DNA from: Pseudomonas sp. RIT-562
GTDB taxonomy: Bacteria; Pseudomonadota; Gammaproteobacteria; Pseudomonadales; Pseudomonadaceae
Length of the DNA: 64,000 nucleotides
NCBI RefSeq assembly: GCF_026241895.1
Contig: NZ_JAPJIV010000023.1
Span: forward strand, 1 to 64,000
Direction of reading: 5' to 3'
Position 1 is the first letter of the stretch. The number at the start of each line of letters is the position of its first letter. Positions 1-8,894 of the stretch are shown one piece after another. Position numbers and translations under genes: made by a program. The notes under the pieces were generated by a model. The model did no database searches. It was not told the DNA's origin and saw nothing but the letters and a program-made list of their open reading frames with translations.

Positions 1-1
1 C

Positions 2-328
2 ACTGACTCCGAGCTGCCAGTAATCACGCTGGAGCCAAGGTTGGAACAGATATTGCTCAATAGTCTGCAGAAGGCGGGACAAGGCTCGGAAGAGGGCGTC
101 CTGCTGGAGCCAAGCATGGCTGAGAAGCTGCAGCGCTCGTTGATCGATGCGGCGCAGCGTCAGGAAATGCAAGGTCAACCGGTGATTCTGCTGGTGGCCG
201 GTCCGGTTCGCGCGATGCTCTCGCGCTTCGGTCGACTAGCAGTCCCGGGTTTGCACGTGTTGGCGTATCAGGAAATTCCTGACAACAAGCAAGTGACCAT
301 CGTTGCGACAGTAGGGCCCAACGGCTGA
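2..328 (+). CDS. flhA: Flagellar export apparatus protein FlhA, C-terminal fragment
   Basis: The reading frame enters from the left edge and ends at 328, giving the last 108 residues of FlhA. FlhA is the inner-membrane component of the flagellar type III export gate; this part is the end of its cytosolic domain, which docks chaperone-substrate complexes. Visible hallmarks are LVAGPVRAMLSRF and the closing VLAYQEIPDNKQ segment, typical of FlhA C termini. It lies 11 nt upstream of flhF, as in other Pseudomonas flagellar clusters. The membrane domain and the start lie outside the window. Confidence 0.93.
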   Translation, partial: TDSELPVITLEPRLEQILLNSLQKAGQGSEEGVLLEPSMAEKLQRSLIDAAQRQEMQGQPVILLVAGPVRAMLSRFGRLAVPGLHVLAYQEIPDNKQVTIVATVGPNG

Positions 329-339
329 GGTAGTGGTTT

Positions 340-1665
340 ATGCAAGTTAAGCGTTTTTTCGCCGCCGATATGCGTCAGGCCATGAAACTGGTCCGTGACG
401 AGCTGGGCGCCGATGCCGCGATTATCGGCAATCGCCGAATCGCCGGCGGCGTGGAGCTGACGGCTGCCTTGGATTACAAGCTCTCGGCGCTGGCACCGCG
501 TGTTCCGAACATGGAACTCGAGGATGAACTGCGCAAGACCCAGTCGCGGATCGTCACGGCCCAGGCCGAACTGAGCCTGCGCAGCGAAGGCGAGAGCGAC
601 AAGGCGACCAATCGCCAGCTGTTCGCCGGCCTGCCGCTGACCGCCGCCGAACCCCTGGTCGAGCCTACCTACACCGAGCCTGCACGCCCGGCGCCGGCAC
701 CTGCGGCCACTGGCGGTGTCGACCCGCGTGCATTCGACTCGATGCGTTTTGAACTCAATAGCCTGCGCGAATTGATGGAAGTGCAGCTGGGCTCCCTGGC
801 GTGGAATCAGCTGCAAGGCAGCCGCCCGGCCCAGGCCAACCTGTGGCGCCGGCTGCAACGCATTGGCCTGTCCGGTCCGCTGTCGCGCGACCTGCTGGCA
901 ATGATCAGTGACATTGATGAACCCCGTCAGGCCTGGCGCATGTTGCTCGCGCACCTGGCGCGGATGATCGCGACACCGGAAATCGAACCCCTGGAAGAGG
1001 GCGGCGTGATTGCCATGGTCGGCCCTGCCGGCATGGGCAAGACCACCACCCTGGCCAAGCTCGCCGCCCGTTACGTGCTCAAGTACGGCGCGCAGAATAT
1101 CGCGCTGGTGAGCATGGACAGTTACCGGATCGGCGCCCAGGAACAGCTCAAGACCCTGGGCCGCATCCTCAATGTGCCGGTGACCCATGTCGATCCGGGG
1201 CAATCCCTGGTGCAAGCGCTGGAGCCATTGCTGCGCAAGCGCGTGGTGCTGATTGATACCGCCGGCCTGCAGGCCAGCGATCCGGCGCTGCGCATGCAGC
1301 TGGAAAGCCTGGCCGGGCGCGGCATCAAGTCGAAAAATTACCTGGTCCTGGCAACCACCAGCCAGAAACAGGTTCTAACCGCCGCTTATCACAGTTACAA
1401 GCGTTGCGGGCTTGCCGGCTGCATCCTGACTAAACTGGATGAAACGGCCAGCCTGGGCGAGGTGTTGAGCCTGGCCATCAGTCATGAATTGCCGGTGGCT
1501 TACCTGACCGATGGGCCGCGGATCCCGGATGATTTGCATCTGCCGCGGCGGCATCAGCTGGTCAGTCGCGCAGTCAGCGTGCAAATGCAGGAAGAACCCA
1601 GCGAAGAAGCCATGGCTGACATGTTCGCTGATATTTACCACAGTCCCACCAAGCAGGTTGGCTGA
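340..1665 (+). CDS. flhF: Flagellar biosynthesis GTPase FlhF (SRP-type)
   Basis: The 441-residue protein is a signal-recognition-particle-type GTPase that marks the cell pole for flagellar assembly. The N-terminal basic region is followed by a proline/alanine-rich linker (about residues 100-130) and a C-terminal NG GTPase domain with P-loop GPAGMGKTTTLAKLAARY, the SMDSYRIGAQEQL segment, a DTAG box and TKLDE. GAGG precedes the ATG. In polar flagellates FlhF sets flagellar position and its antagonist FleN sets number; fleN follows closely. It ends at 1665, and a short unassigned reading frame fills the gap to fleN. Confidence 0.96.
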   Translation: MQVKRFFAADMRQAMKLVRDELGADAAIIGNRRIAGGVELTAALDYKLSALAPRVPNMELEDELRKTQSRIVTAQAELSLRSEGESDKATNRQLFAGLPLTAAEPLVEPTYTEPARPAPAPAATGGVDPRAFDSMRFELNSLRELMEVQLGSLAWNQLQGSRPAQANLWRRLQRIGLSGPLSRDLLAMISDIDEPRQAWRMLLAHLARMIATPEIEPLEEGGVIAMVGPAGMGKTTTLAKLAARYVLKYGAQNIALVSMDSYRIGAQEQLKTLGRILNVPVTHVDPGQSLVQALEPLLRKRVVLIDTAGLQASDPALRMQLESLAGRGIKSKNYLVLATTSQKQVLTAAYHSYKRCGLAGCILTKLDETASLGEVLSLAISHELPVAYLTDGPRIPDDLHLPRRHQLVSRAVSVQMQEEPSEEAMADMFADIYHSPTKQVG

Positions 1666-1672
1666 GGTATTA

Positions 1673-1780
1673 ATGAATCGTTTTTGTACCTACATCGATG
1701 GTCTGCCATGCATTGTTCAGTTGATGAACGCGCAGCCAGTAATGTGGCCTCCGTCTATGCAAGACAAGGTAAAGAAATAA
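1673..1780 (+). CDS. Possible 35-aa small ORF between flhF and fleN
   Basis: An ATG at 1673 is preceded by GAGG with a spacer of about 5 nt and opens 35 codons that stop with TAA at 1778-1780, one base before the fleN ATG at 1782. The predicted peptide (starts MNRFCTYIDG, ends DKVKK) resembles nothing I recognise. The arrangement would allow translational coupling between flhF and fleN, whose ratio controls flagellar number. It could equally be a chance frame in a 116-nt gap. Conservation in relatives would decide. Confidence 0.25.
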   Translation: MNRFCTYIDGLPCIVQLMNAQPVMWPPSMQDKVKK

Positions 1781-1781
1781 C

Positions 1782-2612
1782 ATGGGCAGCATGCATCCCG
1801 TACAGGTGATCGCGGTGACCGGCGGCAAAGGTGGCGTCGGCAAAACTAACGTGTCAGTGAACTTGTCGCTGGCTTTGGCCGAGCTCGGACGGCGCGTCAT
1901 GCTTCTGGACGCCGACCTTGGGCTGGCTAATGTCGACGTCCTTCTGGGGCTGACACCCAAACGTACCCTGGCCGACGTGATCGAAGGCCGCTGTGAGCTG
2001 CGCGACGTCCTGTTGCAAGGCCCCGGCGGCATTCGTATCGTGCCGGCCGCGTCCGGCACCCAAAGCATGGTGCACCTGACACCTGCGCAACACGCCGGCC
2101 TGATCCAGGCCTTCAGCGACATCGGCGATAACCTCGATGTGCTGGTGATCGATACTGCGGCCGGTATTGGCGATTCGGTCGTCAGCTTCGTGCGCGCCGC
2201 CCAGGAAGTCCTGCTGGTGGTGTGCGACGAGCCAACTTCGATCACCGACGCCTACGCGCTGATCAAGTTGCTCAACCGCGACTACGGCATGAACCGCTTC
2301 CGCGTCCTGGCCAACATGGCCCAGAGCCCGCAGGAAGGGCGCAACCTGTTCGCCAAGTTGACCAAGGTCACCGACCGCTTCCTCGACGTCGCCTTACAAT
2401 ACGTCGGTGCTGTGCCTTACGACGAAAGCGTGCGCAAGGCCGTGCAAAAACAGCGTGCGGTGTACGAAGCGTTCCCGCGCTCCAAGTGCTCACTGGCGTT
2501 CAAGGCGATCGCGCAGAAGGTCGATACCTGGCCGCTGCCGGCGAACCCGCGCGGGCACCTGGAATTTTTCGTCGAGCGCCTCGTGCAACAAACGGCAGGA
2601 CCGGTGCTATGA
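1782..2612 (+). CDS. fleN: Flagellar number regulator FleN (FlhG), MinD/ParA ATPase
   Basis: This 276-residue MinD-family ATPase limits flagella to the correct number, acting against the master activator FleQ and FlhF. The deviant Walker A motif GGKGGVGKT is near residue 14, followed by LLDADLGLANVD and the Walker B-like LVIDTAAG. The start MGSMHPVQVIAV matches the FleN N terminus known from Pseudomonas; an internal ATG at 1791 is a weaker alternative. The stop overlaps the fliA start (ATGA), implying coupled translation. Confidence 0.96.
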   Translation: MGSMHPVQVIAVTGGKGGVGKTNVSVNLSLALAELGRRVMLLDADLGLANVDVLLGLTPKRTLADVIEGRCELRDVLLQGPGGIRIVPAASGTQSMVHLTPAQHAGLIQAFSDIGDNLDVLVIDTAAGIGDSVVSFVRAAQEVLLVVCDEPTSITDAYALIKLLNRDYGMNRFRVLANMAQSPQEGRNLFAKLTKVTDRFLDVALQYVGAVPYDESVRKAVQKQRAVYEAFPRSKCSLAFKAIAQKVDTWPLPANPRGHLEFFVERLVQQTAGPVL

Positions 2613-3349
2613 CCGCCAGTGGCTATAACCTCTACAAGAAATCGGCCCGCGATGCGCAGTGCGAGCTGATCGAGCGTTACGCGCCACTGGTAAAACGGAT
2701 TGCCTACCACTTGCTCGCGCGTCTGCCCGCCAGTGTCCAGGTCGAAGACCTGATCCAGGCCGGGATGATTGGCCTGCTCGAAGTGTCGACCAAATATGAC
2801 GCCAGCAAAGGCGCGAGTTTCGAGACGTACGCGGGCATTCGGATCCGCGGCGCGATGCTGGATGAAGTGCGCAAGGGGGACTGGGCGCCACGTTCAGTCC
2901 ACCGCAATACCCGAATGGTCAGCGACGCAATTCGCTCGATTGAAGCTAAAACCGGTCGCGACGCTAAAGATCACGAAGTTGCGGCCGAACTCCAATTGAG
3001 TCTTGACGATTATTACGGGATTTTGAACGACACCCTGGGCAGCCGCCTCTTCAGTTTCGACGACCTGTTGCAGGACGGCGAACACGAAGGGCTGCACGAG
3101 GATGGCGCGAGTGCTCATACGGAGCCGTCGCGCGACCTGGAAGATGAACGCTTCCAGGCAGCGCTGGCGGACGCGATTGCCAATTTGCCGGAGCGTGAGC
3201 GACTGGTGTTGGCGCTGTACTACGACGAAGAGCTGAACCTCAAGGAAATCGGTGAGGTCCTGGGTGTCAGCGAATCGCGGGTCAGCCAGTTACACAGCCA
3301 GTGCGCGGCCCGTTTGCGGGGGCGTTTGGGGGAGTGGCGAGCGCGCTGA
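2609..3349 (+). CDS. fliA: Flagellar sigma factor FliA (sigma-28)
   Basis: The 246-residue sigma factor transcribes late flagellar and chemotaxis genes and is held by FlgM until the hook is complete. The start MTASGYNLYKKSARDAQ is chosen because its ATG overlaps the fleN TGA by four bases. Region 2 (LVKRIAYHLLARLP, VEDLIQAGMIGLLE, FETYAGIRIRGAMLDE) and region 4 (LPERERLVLALYYDEELNLKEIGEVLGVSESRVSQ, recognition helix at its end) are intact. The length is normal for FliA. It is followed by a 164-nt spacer before cheY. Confidence 0.97.
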   Translation: MTASGYNLYKKSARDAQCELIERYAPLVKRIAYHLLARLPASVQVEDLIQAGMIGLLEVSTKYDASKGASFETYAGIRIRGAMLDEVRKGDWAPRSVHRNTRMVSDAIRSIEAKTGRDAKDHEVAAELQLSLDDYYGILNDTLGSRLFSFDDLLQDGEHEGLHEDGASAHTEPSRDLEDERFQAALADAIANLPERERLVLALYYDEELNLKEIGEVLGVSESRVSQLHSQCAARLRGRLGEWRAR

Positions 3350-3513
3350 AGGCAGTGTGGGGACACTGCGAACCGGCTGGCGGGTTGTACATCCGCCGGT
3401 CGCGATCTGTTGTGCTCCACGCAGTCATCGAGTGCTTTGCCGGATTGAATGAAATGGCGTGTCCAGGTGCTGGGCGCGTTTAAGACTGCTTGGAGGTCGA
3501 ATTGGACAAGAAC

Positions 3514-3885
3514 ATGAAAATCCTCATCGTTGATGACTTCTCAACGATGCGGCGGATCATTAAAAACCTGTTGCGTGACCTTGGGTTCACCAACACGGTC
3601 GAGGCCGACGATGGCACCACTGCCATCCCGGTCCTCAACAGCGGCAGCATCGACTTTCTGGTAACGGACTGGAACATGCCCGGCATGACCGGCATCGATC
3701 TGCTGCGCCACGTGCGCGCCGACGAAAAGCTCAAGCACTTGCCAGTGCTGATGGTGACCGCTGAAGCCAAGCGTGAGCAGATCATCGAAGCAGCCCAGGC
3801 CGGTGTTAACGGCTATGTGGTCAAGCCCTTCACGGCCCAGGCGTTGAAAGAAAAAATCGAGAAGATTTTCGAACGCATTGGTTGA
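3514..3885 (+). CDS. cheY: Chemotaxis response regulator CheY
   Basis: The 123-residue single receiver domain is phosphorylated by CheA and binds the flagellar switch. Phospho-acceptor Asp52 (VTDWNMPG), the acidic pair D7/D8 (VDDFS) and Lys in VVKPF are present. I use ATG 3514 as in most Pseudomonas annotations. However, a strong GGAGGT at 3492-3497 lies only four bases before TTG 3502, so translation may begin there with four extra residues (MDKN). cheZ starts 22 bases downstream, so the genes are probably co-transcribed. Confidence 0.95.
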   Translation: MKILIVDDFSTMRRIIKNLLRDLGFTNTVEADDGTTAIPVLNSGSIDFLVTDWNMPGMTGIDLLRHVRADEKLKHLPVLMVTAEAKREQIIEAAQAGVNGYVVKPFTAQALKEKIEKIFERIG

Positions 3886-3907
3886 GTATCTGCGCCACGG
3901 GGGAGCT

Positions 3908-4696
3908 ATGGAGCAAATAGAATTTTCACAGGGCGATTTCGAATCGACCCTGAAAAAACACGCGGTCGAATTGGTCGAGAGCCTTGAAAAGGGCAAGTTC
4001 GGCGACGCTGTGCAACTGATCCATGAGCTCAACCAGACCCGTGACCGCGGCCTGTACCAGGAAGTGGGCAAGCTCACTCGCGAGCTGCATAGCGCGATCG
4101 TCAATTTCCAGATTGACCCGAACATGCCGCAAGCCGAGGAAGTCTCGCAGATCACCGATGCCACCGAGCGCCTGGGTTACGTGGTCAAGCTCACTGAAGC
4201 CGCCGCCAACCGCACCATGGACCTGGTGGAAAACGCTACGCCGCTGGTCAACGGCCTGAGCCAGGAGGCGCAGGCGTTGAGCACTGATTGGGGGCGTTTC
4301 ATGCGTCGCGAAGTCGGGGCCGAAGAGTTCCGCGAGCTGGCTCGGCGGGTCGACGGTTTCCTGACCCGCAGCAGCGAAGACAATCGTGTGGTGGCGGGCA
4401 ACCTCAACGACATTCTGCTCGCCCAGGATTACCAGGACCTCACCGGCCAGGTGATCAAGCGCGTGACTCAATTGGTCACCGAAGTTGAAAGCAATCTGCT
4501 CAAGCTCGTGCTGATGGCCAGTCAGGTGGACCGCTTTGCGGGCATCGAACATGACCGTCAAGCGATGCTCGCGGAAAAAGATCCACAAAAACATCTCTCT
4601 CAGGGTGAAGGTCCGCAGATTCATGCCGATAAAAGAGAAGACGTTGTGTCCGGTCAGGACGATGTGGACGATTTGCTATCCAGCCTTGGATTTTAG
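3908..4696 (+). CDS. cheZ: CheY-P phosphatase CheZ
   Basis: CheZ (262 aa) dephosphorylates CheY-P and terminates the signal. The start MEQIEFSQGDFES follows GGGGGAGCT. The long helical hairpin contains the catalytic-type segment LAQDYQDLTGQVIKRV, where Asp and Gln of QDYQDLTGQ form the family signature. The extreme C terminus, DDVDDLLSSLGF, is the CheY-docking helix known from enteric CheZ, separated from the core by a flexible charged linker. It lies between cheY and cheA in the chemotaxis operon. Confidence 0.95.
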   Translation: MEQIEFSQGDFESTLKKHAVELVESLEKGKFGDAVQLIHELNQTRDRGLYQEVGKLTRELHSAIVNFQIDPNMPQAEEVSQITDATERLGYVVKLTEAAANRTMDLVENATPLVNGLSQEAQALSTDWGRFMRREVGAEEFRELARRVDGFLTRSSEDNRVVAGNLNDILLAQDYQDLTGQVIKRVTQLVTEVESNLLKLVLMASQVDRFAGIEHDRQAMLAEKDPQKHLSQGEGPQIHADKREDVVSGQDDVDDLLSSLGF

Positions 4697-4717
4697 ACCT
4701 GTAGGAGCACCCCATTA

Positions 4718-6952
4718 ATGAGCTTCGGCGCCGATGAAGAGATCCTTCAGGATTTCCTGGTTGAGGCCGGCGAGATTCTAGAGCAACTGTCCGAACAGCT
4801 GGTCGAGCTGGAAAGCCGACCGGATGATGCGGATTTGCTCAATGCAATTTTTCGCGGTTTTCACACTGTAAAAGGAGGCGCCGGCTTCCTCCAGCTCAAC
4901 GAGCTGGTGGAGTGCTGTCACATCGCCGAGAACGTGTTCGACATCCTGCGCAAGGGTGAGCGTCGCGTCGACTCGGAACTGATGGACGTGGTTCTCGAAG
5001 CACTGGACGCGGTGAACGGCATGTTCACCGAAGTCCGCGAGCGCAGCGCGGTTACCGCTGCCACGCCTCAATTGCTGGAGGCACTGGCGCGTTTGGCCGA
5101 GCCGCAATCGGCCGACGAAGCTGCACCGGTTGCCGAAGTGGCGCCTGTGGCAGAAAGCGAATCGGCTGACATCACGGACAACGAATTCGAACAACTGCTG
5201 GACTCGCTCAATGCGGTCAAGGCCCAGGCCGAAGCGGCACCCGCGCCAGTCAGCAATACCGCCGCAGCCAGCGACGAAATCACCGACGACGAGTTCGAGT
5301 CGTTGCTCGATCAGTTGCACGGTAAAGGCCAGTTCGCCGTCGACGCAGTGGTTGCACCAGCGGCACCTGCCGCACCGGTTGCGCCGAAAGCGCCAGGCGA
5401 CAGCTCGGACATCACCGACGAAGAGTTCGAAGCACTGCTTGATCAGCTTCACGGCAAGGGTAACTTTGCCGTCGAAGCGCTGGAGTCGGCTATTGCCTCC
5501 GCCCCGGTAGCGCCGGTAGCGGCAGCACCGACTGCTGCCGCAGTGGGCAGCGATCTGATCTCCGATCACGAATTCGAAGCGTTGCTCGACGAATTGCATG
5601 GTAAAGGCAAGTTCACCGAGGTCGGCACGGCTACTGGTACCAGCGCTGCGGTTGCCGCTCCGGTGGCCAAGGCTGCAGCGCCCAAGCCGGTGGCGAAAGC
5701 GCCCGAGCCCAAAGCCGAAGCAGCCAAACCCGCGCCCGCCCGCGCACCGGCCGCACCGCCTGCGGAAAAGCCGGCCAGCGAAGCCGAGACCACCGTGCGG
5801 GTCGATACCGCGCGTCTCGACGAAATCATGAACATGGTTGGCGAACTGGTGCTGGTGCGTAACCGCCTGGTACGCCTGGGCGCCAACAGCGCGGACGAGG
5901 CCATGTCCAAGGCCGTGTCGAACCTCGACGTGGTCACGGCCGACCTGCAGACCGCGGTCATGAAAACCCGCATGCAGCCGATCAAGAAGGTCTTCGGGCG
6001 CTTCCCGCGCCTGGTTCGCGACCTGGCTCGCCAGCTCAAGAAAGAGATCGCCCTGGAGCTGGTCGGCGAAGAAACCGACCTCGACAAGAACCTCGTCGAG
6101 GCCCTGGCCGACCCATTGGTCCACTTGGTGCGCAACGCCGTCGACCACGGTATCGAGTCGCCGGAAGAGCGCGAAGCTTCGGGCAAACCCCGTGGCGGCA
6201 AGGTCATCCTCGCGGCCGAGCAGGAAGGCGACCATATCCTGCTGTCGATTTCCGACGACGGCAAAGGCATGGACCCGAACATCCTGCGCGCCATCGCGGT
6301 TAAACGCGGGGTCATGGACAAGGACGCAGCCGATCGCCTGAGCGATACCGAGTGCTACAACCTGATTTTCGCACCAGGCTTCTCGACCAAGACCGAGATC
6401 TCCGACGTGTCCGGGCGTGGCGTGGGCATGGACGTGGTGAAAACCAAGATCTCCCAGCTCAACGGCTCGATCAACATCTACTCGGCCAAGGGCCAGGGTT
6501 CGAAGATCGTCATCAAGGTGCCGTTGACCCTGGCGATCATGCCGACCCTGATGGTCATGCTCGGCAACCAGGCGTTCGCGTTCCCGCTGGTGAACGTCAA
6601 CGAGATCTTCCACCTCGACCTGTCGCGTACCAACGTGGTCGATGGCCAGGAAGTGGTGATCGTGCGCGACAAGGCGTTGCCATTGTTCTACCTCAAACGC
6701 TGGCTGGTCGCTTCCGCCGCTCATGAAGAGCAGCGCGAAGGCCATGTGGTGATCCTTTCGGTGGGCACCCAGCGGATCGGCTTTGTCGTCGATCAACTGG
6801 TGGGCCAGGAAGAAGTGGTCATCAAGCCATTGGGCAAAATGCTCCAGGGAACCCCGGGCATGTCGGGCGCCACCATCACCGGTGACGGCCGCATCGCGCT
6901 GATTCTCGATGTTCCGAGCATGCTCAAGCGTTACGCCACCCGGCGTATTTGA
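4718..6952 (+). CDS. cheA: Chemotaxis histidine kinase CheA with repeat-bearing linker
   Basis: CheA (744 aa) autophosphorylates and passes phosphate to CheY and CheB. The P1/HPt domain carries His49 (FRGFHTVKGGAGF). P3 dimerisation begins near residue 365, P4 shows the N box (VRNAVDHGIE), DDGKGMD and GRGVGMD, and P5 is CheW-like. The 220-residue Ala/Pro-rich region between P1 and P3 holds four copies of an acidic helix motif, [DE]I[TS]DxEFExLLDxL, starting at residues 151, 187, 231 and 280; the last three continue HGKGxF. A canonical P2 domain is not obvious. The repeats may serve CheY docking or ParC/ParP interaction. Confidence 0.96.
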   Translation: MSFGADEEILQDFLVEAGEILEQLSEQLVELESRPDDADLLNAIFRGFHTVKGGAGFLQLNELVECCHIAENVFDILRKGERRVDSELMDVVLEALDAVNGMFTEVRERSAVTAATPQLLEALARLAEPQSADEAAPVAEVAPVAESESADITDNEFEQLLDSLNAVKAQAEAAPAPVSNTAAASDEITDDEFESLLDQLHGKGQFAVDAVVAPAAPAAPVAPKAPGDSSDITDEEFEALLDQLHGKGNFAVEALESAIASAPVAPVAAAPTAAAVGSDLISDHEFEALLDELHGKGKFTEVGTATGTSAAVAAPVAKAAAPKPVAKAPEPKAEAAKPAPARAPAAPPAEKPASEAETTVRVDTARLDEIMNMVGELVLVRNRLVRLGANSADEAMSKAVSNLDVVTADLQTAVMKTRMQPIKKVFGRFPRLVRDLARQLKKEIALELVGEETDLDKNLVEALADPLVHLVRNAVDHGIESPEEREASGKPRGGKVILAAEQEGDHILLSISDDGKGMDPNILRAIAVKRGVMDKDAADRLSDTECYNLIFAPGFSTKTEISDVSGRGVGMDVVKTKISQLNGSINIYSAKGQGSKIVIKVPLTLAIMPTLMVMLGNQAFAFPLVNVNEIFHLDLSRTNVVDGQEVVIVRDKALPLFYLKRWLVASAAHEEQREGHVVILSVGTQRIGFVVDQLVGQEEVVIKPLGKMLQGTPGMSGATITGDGRIALILDVPSMLKRYATRRI

Positions 6953-7002
6953 TTCTGGTGGAGCGGGGCGATCGAGCCTTCGCTCCATCTAACGGAGTGT
7001 TT

Positions 7003-8139
7003 ATGGCAGTCAAGGTCCTGGTGGTGGACGATTCGGGTTTTTTCCGTCGCCGCGTCTCGGAAATTCTTTCGGCGGATCCCAACATCCAGGTCGTCGGTAC
7101 GGCGACCAACGGCAAAGAGGCGATCGACCAGGCGCTGGCCCTCAAGCCGGACGTGATCACCATGGACTACGAGATGCCGATGATGGACGGCATCACGGCG
7201 GTGCGGCACATCATGCAGCGCTGCCCGACCCCGGTGTTGATGTTCTCCTCGCTGACGCACGAAGGCGCCCGGGTCACCCTGGATGCGCTGGACGCCGGCG
7301 CGGTGGATTTCCTGCCGAAGAATTTCGAAGACATCTCGCGCAACCCGGACAAGGTCAAGCAACTGCTGTGCGAGAAGATCCACACCATCTCGCGCAGTAA
7401 TCGACGGGCCAGTGCCTACAGCGCGCCGGCCCCGGTCGCTGCACCGGTTGCGGCGCCTGCGCCAACGTCGACGAGCGTTGGCAGCTATGGCAACAGTGCG
7501 CCTGCGCGCCCGGCGCCAACTCCGGTTGCACCGCGTGCTTCTGCGCCAACTGCGGCGTCGTCTGTGCCCAAGCGCAAAGCCTACAAACTGGTCGCGATCG
7601 GCACCTCCACGGGTGGCCCGGTGGCGCTGCAGCGGGTGCTCACCCAACTGCCGGCGAATTTCCCGGCGCCGATCGTGCTGGTGCAGCACATGCCGGCAGC
7701 GTTCACCAAGGCCTTTGCCGAGCGCCTGGACAAACTCTGCCGCATCCACGTCAAGGAAGCCGAGGACGGCGACATCCTGCGTCCAGGCCTGGCGCTGCTG
7801 GCGCCGGGCGGCAAGCAGATGATGATCGACGGCCGTGGCGCGGTGAAAATCCTGCCGGGGGACGAGCGCCTGAACTACAAGCCGTGCGTAGACATCACCT
7901 TCGGTTCGGCGGCGAAATCCTATGGTGACAAAGTTCTGGCGGTGGTGCTGACCGGCATGGGTGCTGACGGACGCGAAGGTGCACGCCTGCTAAAACAGGG
8001 CGGCAGTACCATCTGGGCCCAGGATGAAGCCAGCTGCGTGATCTATGGCATGCCCATGGCCATCGTCAAGGCCGAGCTCGCCGACGCGGTATACAGCCTG
8101 GACGAAATCGGCAGGCACCTGGTCGAGGCGTGTGTCTGA
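7003..8139 (+). CDS. cheB: Chemotaxis methylesterase/response regulator CheB
   Basis: CheB (378 aa) removes methyl groups from chemoreceptors during adaptation. The N-terminal receiver has Asp55 (ITMDYEMPMMDG); a long Ala/Pro-rich linker of about 50 residues leads to the methylesterase domain with GTSTGGP (Ser), QHMPAAFT (His) and GMGADGREG (Asp). The ATG at 7003 follows AACGGAGTG. The linker is longer than in enteric CheB. Its TGA shares one base with the motC start, pointing to translational coupling. Confidence 0.95.
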   Translation: MAVKVLVVDDSGFFRRRVSEILSADPNIQVVGTATNGKEAIDQALALKPDVITMDYEMPMMDGITAVRHIMQRCPTPVLMFSSLTHEGARVTLDALDAGAVDFLPKNFEDISRNPDKVKQLLCEKIHTISRSNRRASAYSAPAPVAAPVAAPAPTSTSVGSYGNSAPARPAPTPVAPRASAPTAASSVPKRKAYKLVAIGTSTGGPVALQRVLTQLPANFPAPIVLVQHMPAAFTKAFAERLDKLCRIHVKEAEDGDILRPGLALLAPGGKQMMIDGRGAVKILPGDERLNYKPCVDITFGSAAKSYGDKVLAVVLTGMGADGREGARLLKQGGSTIWAQDEASCVIYGMPMAIVKAELADAVYSLDEIGRHLVEACV

Positions 8140-8879
8140 TGGATGTACTGAGCCTCATCGGGATCATCATGGCGTTCGTCGCCATCATCGGCGGCAACTA
8201 CCTTGAAGGTGGTCACCTCGGCGCACTGGCGAACGGTCCGGCGGCGCTGATCGTGATCGGCGGAACCGTCGGCGCGGCGCTGCTGCAGTCACCGATGAGC
8301 GCGTTCAAGCGTGCGATGCAAATCCTGGTGTGGATTCTGTTTCCGCCGCGTGTGGACCTGGCCGGCGGCGTTGATCGCGTCGTCAACTGGAGCCTCACCG
8401 CCCGCAAGGAAGGCCTGCTGGGACTGGAAGGGGTGGCTGACGCAGAACCCGACAATTACTCGCGTAAAGGCTTGCAGCTGCTGGTGGACGGCGCCGAGCC
8501 GGAAGCGATTCGCAGCATTCTCGAAGTCGATTTCTACACCCAGGAAAGCCGGGACATCGAAGCCGCCAAAGTCTTTGAAAGCATGGGCGGCTACGCGCCG
8601 ACCATCGGCATCATCGGTGCGGTGATGGGCCTGATTCACGTCATGGGCAATCTGGCTGATCCATCGCAACTGGGCAGCGGCATTGCCGTGGCCTTCGTCG
8701 CCACCATCTACGGCGTGGCCAGTGCCAACCTGGTGTTGTTGCCCATCGCCGCCAAACTCAAGGCCATTGCCCTGCGGCAGTCGCGTTATCGCGAAATGTT
8801 GCTGGAAGGCATTCTGTCGATCGCCGAAGGTGAAAACCCTCGCTCTATCGAGTTGAAGCTCCAGGGCTTCATGGATTGA
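8139..8879 (+). CDS. motC: Flagellar stator subunit MotC (MotA homologue)
   Basis: A 246-residue, four-helix inner-membrane protein of the MotA/TolQ/ExbB family. It pairs with MotD as the second stator set of Pseudomonas, used mainly for swarming or high-viscosity motility. Features are the N-terminal helix LIGIIMAFVAIIGGNYLEGG, a large cytosolic loop, and the final helices containing MGGYAPTIGIIGAVMGLIHV and GIAVAFVATIYGVASANL. The ATG directly overlaps the cheB stop. A separate motAB locus is expected elsewhere on the chromosome. Confidence 0.93.
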   Translation: MDVLSLIGIIMAFVAIIGGNYLEGGHLGALANGPAALIVIGGTVGAALLQSPMSAFKRAMQILVWILFPPRVDLAGGVDRVVNWSLTARKEGLLGLEGVADAEPDNYSRKGLQLLVDGAEPEAIRSILEVDFYTQESRDIEAAKVFESMGGYAPTIGIIGAVMGLIHVMGNLADPSQLGSGIAVAFVATIYGVASANLVLLPIAAKLKAIALRQSRYREMLLEGILSIAEGENPRSIELKLQGFMD

Positions 8880-8894
8880 TGGGAGTAAAGGACG

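Noticed and set aside
268..1215. Long open frame on the minus strand opposite flhF
   Set aside because: Antisense shadow of a well-conserved high-GC gene; no ribosome site and no recognisable protein.
4778..6988. 736-codon open frame on the minus strand opposite cheA
   Set aside because: Produced by third-position GC bias of cheA; its His/Gly/Arg-rich composition is typical of such shadows.
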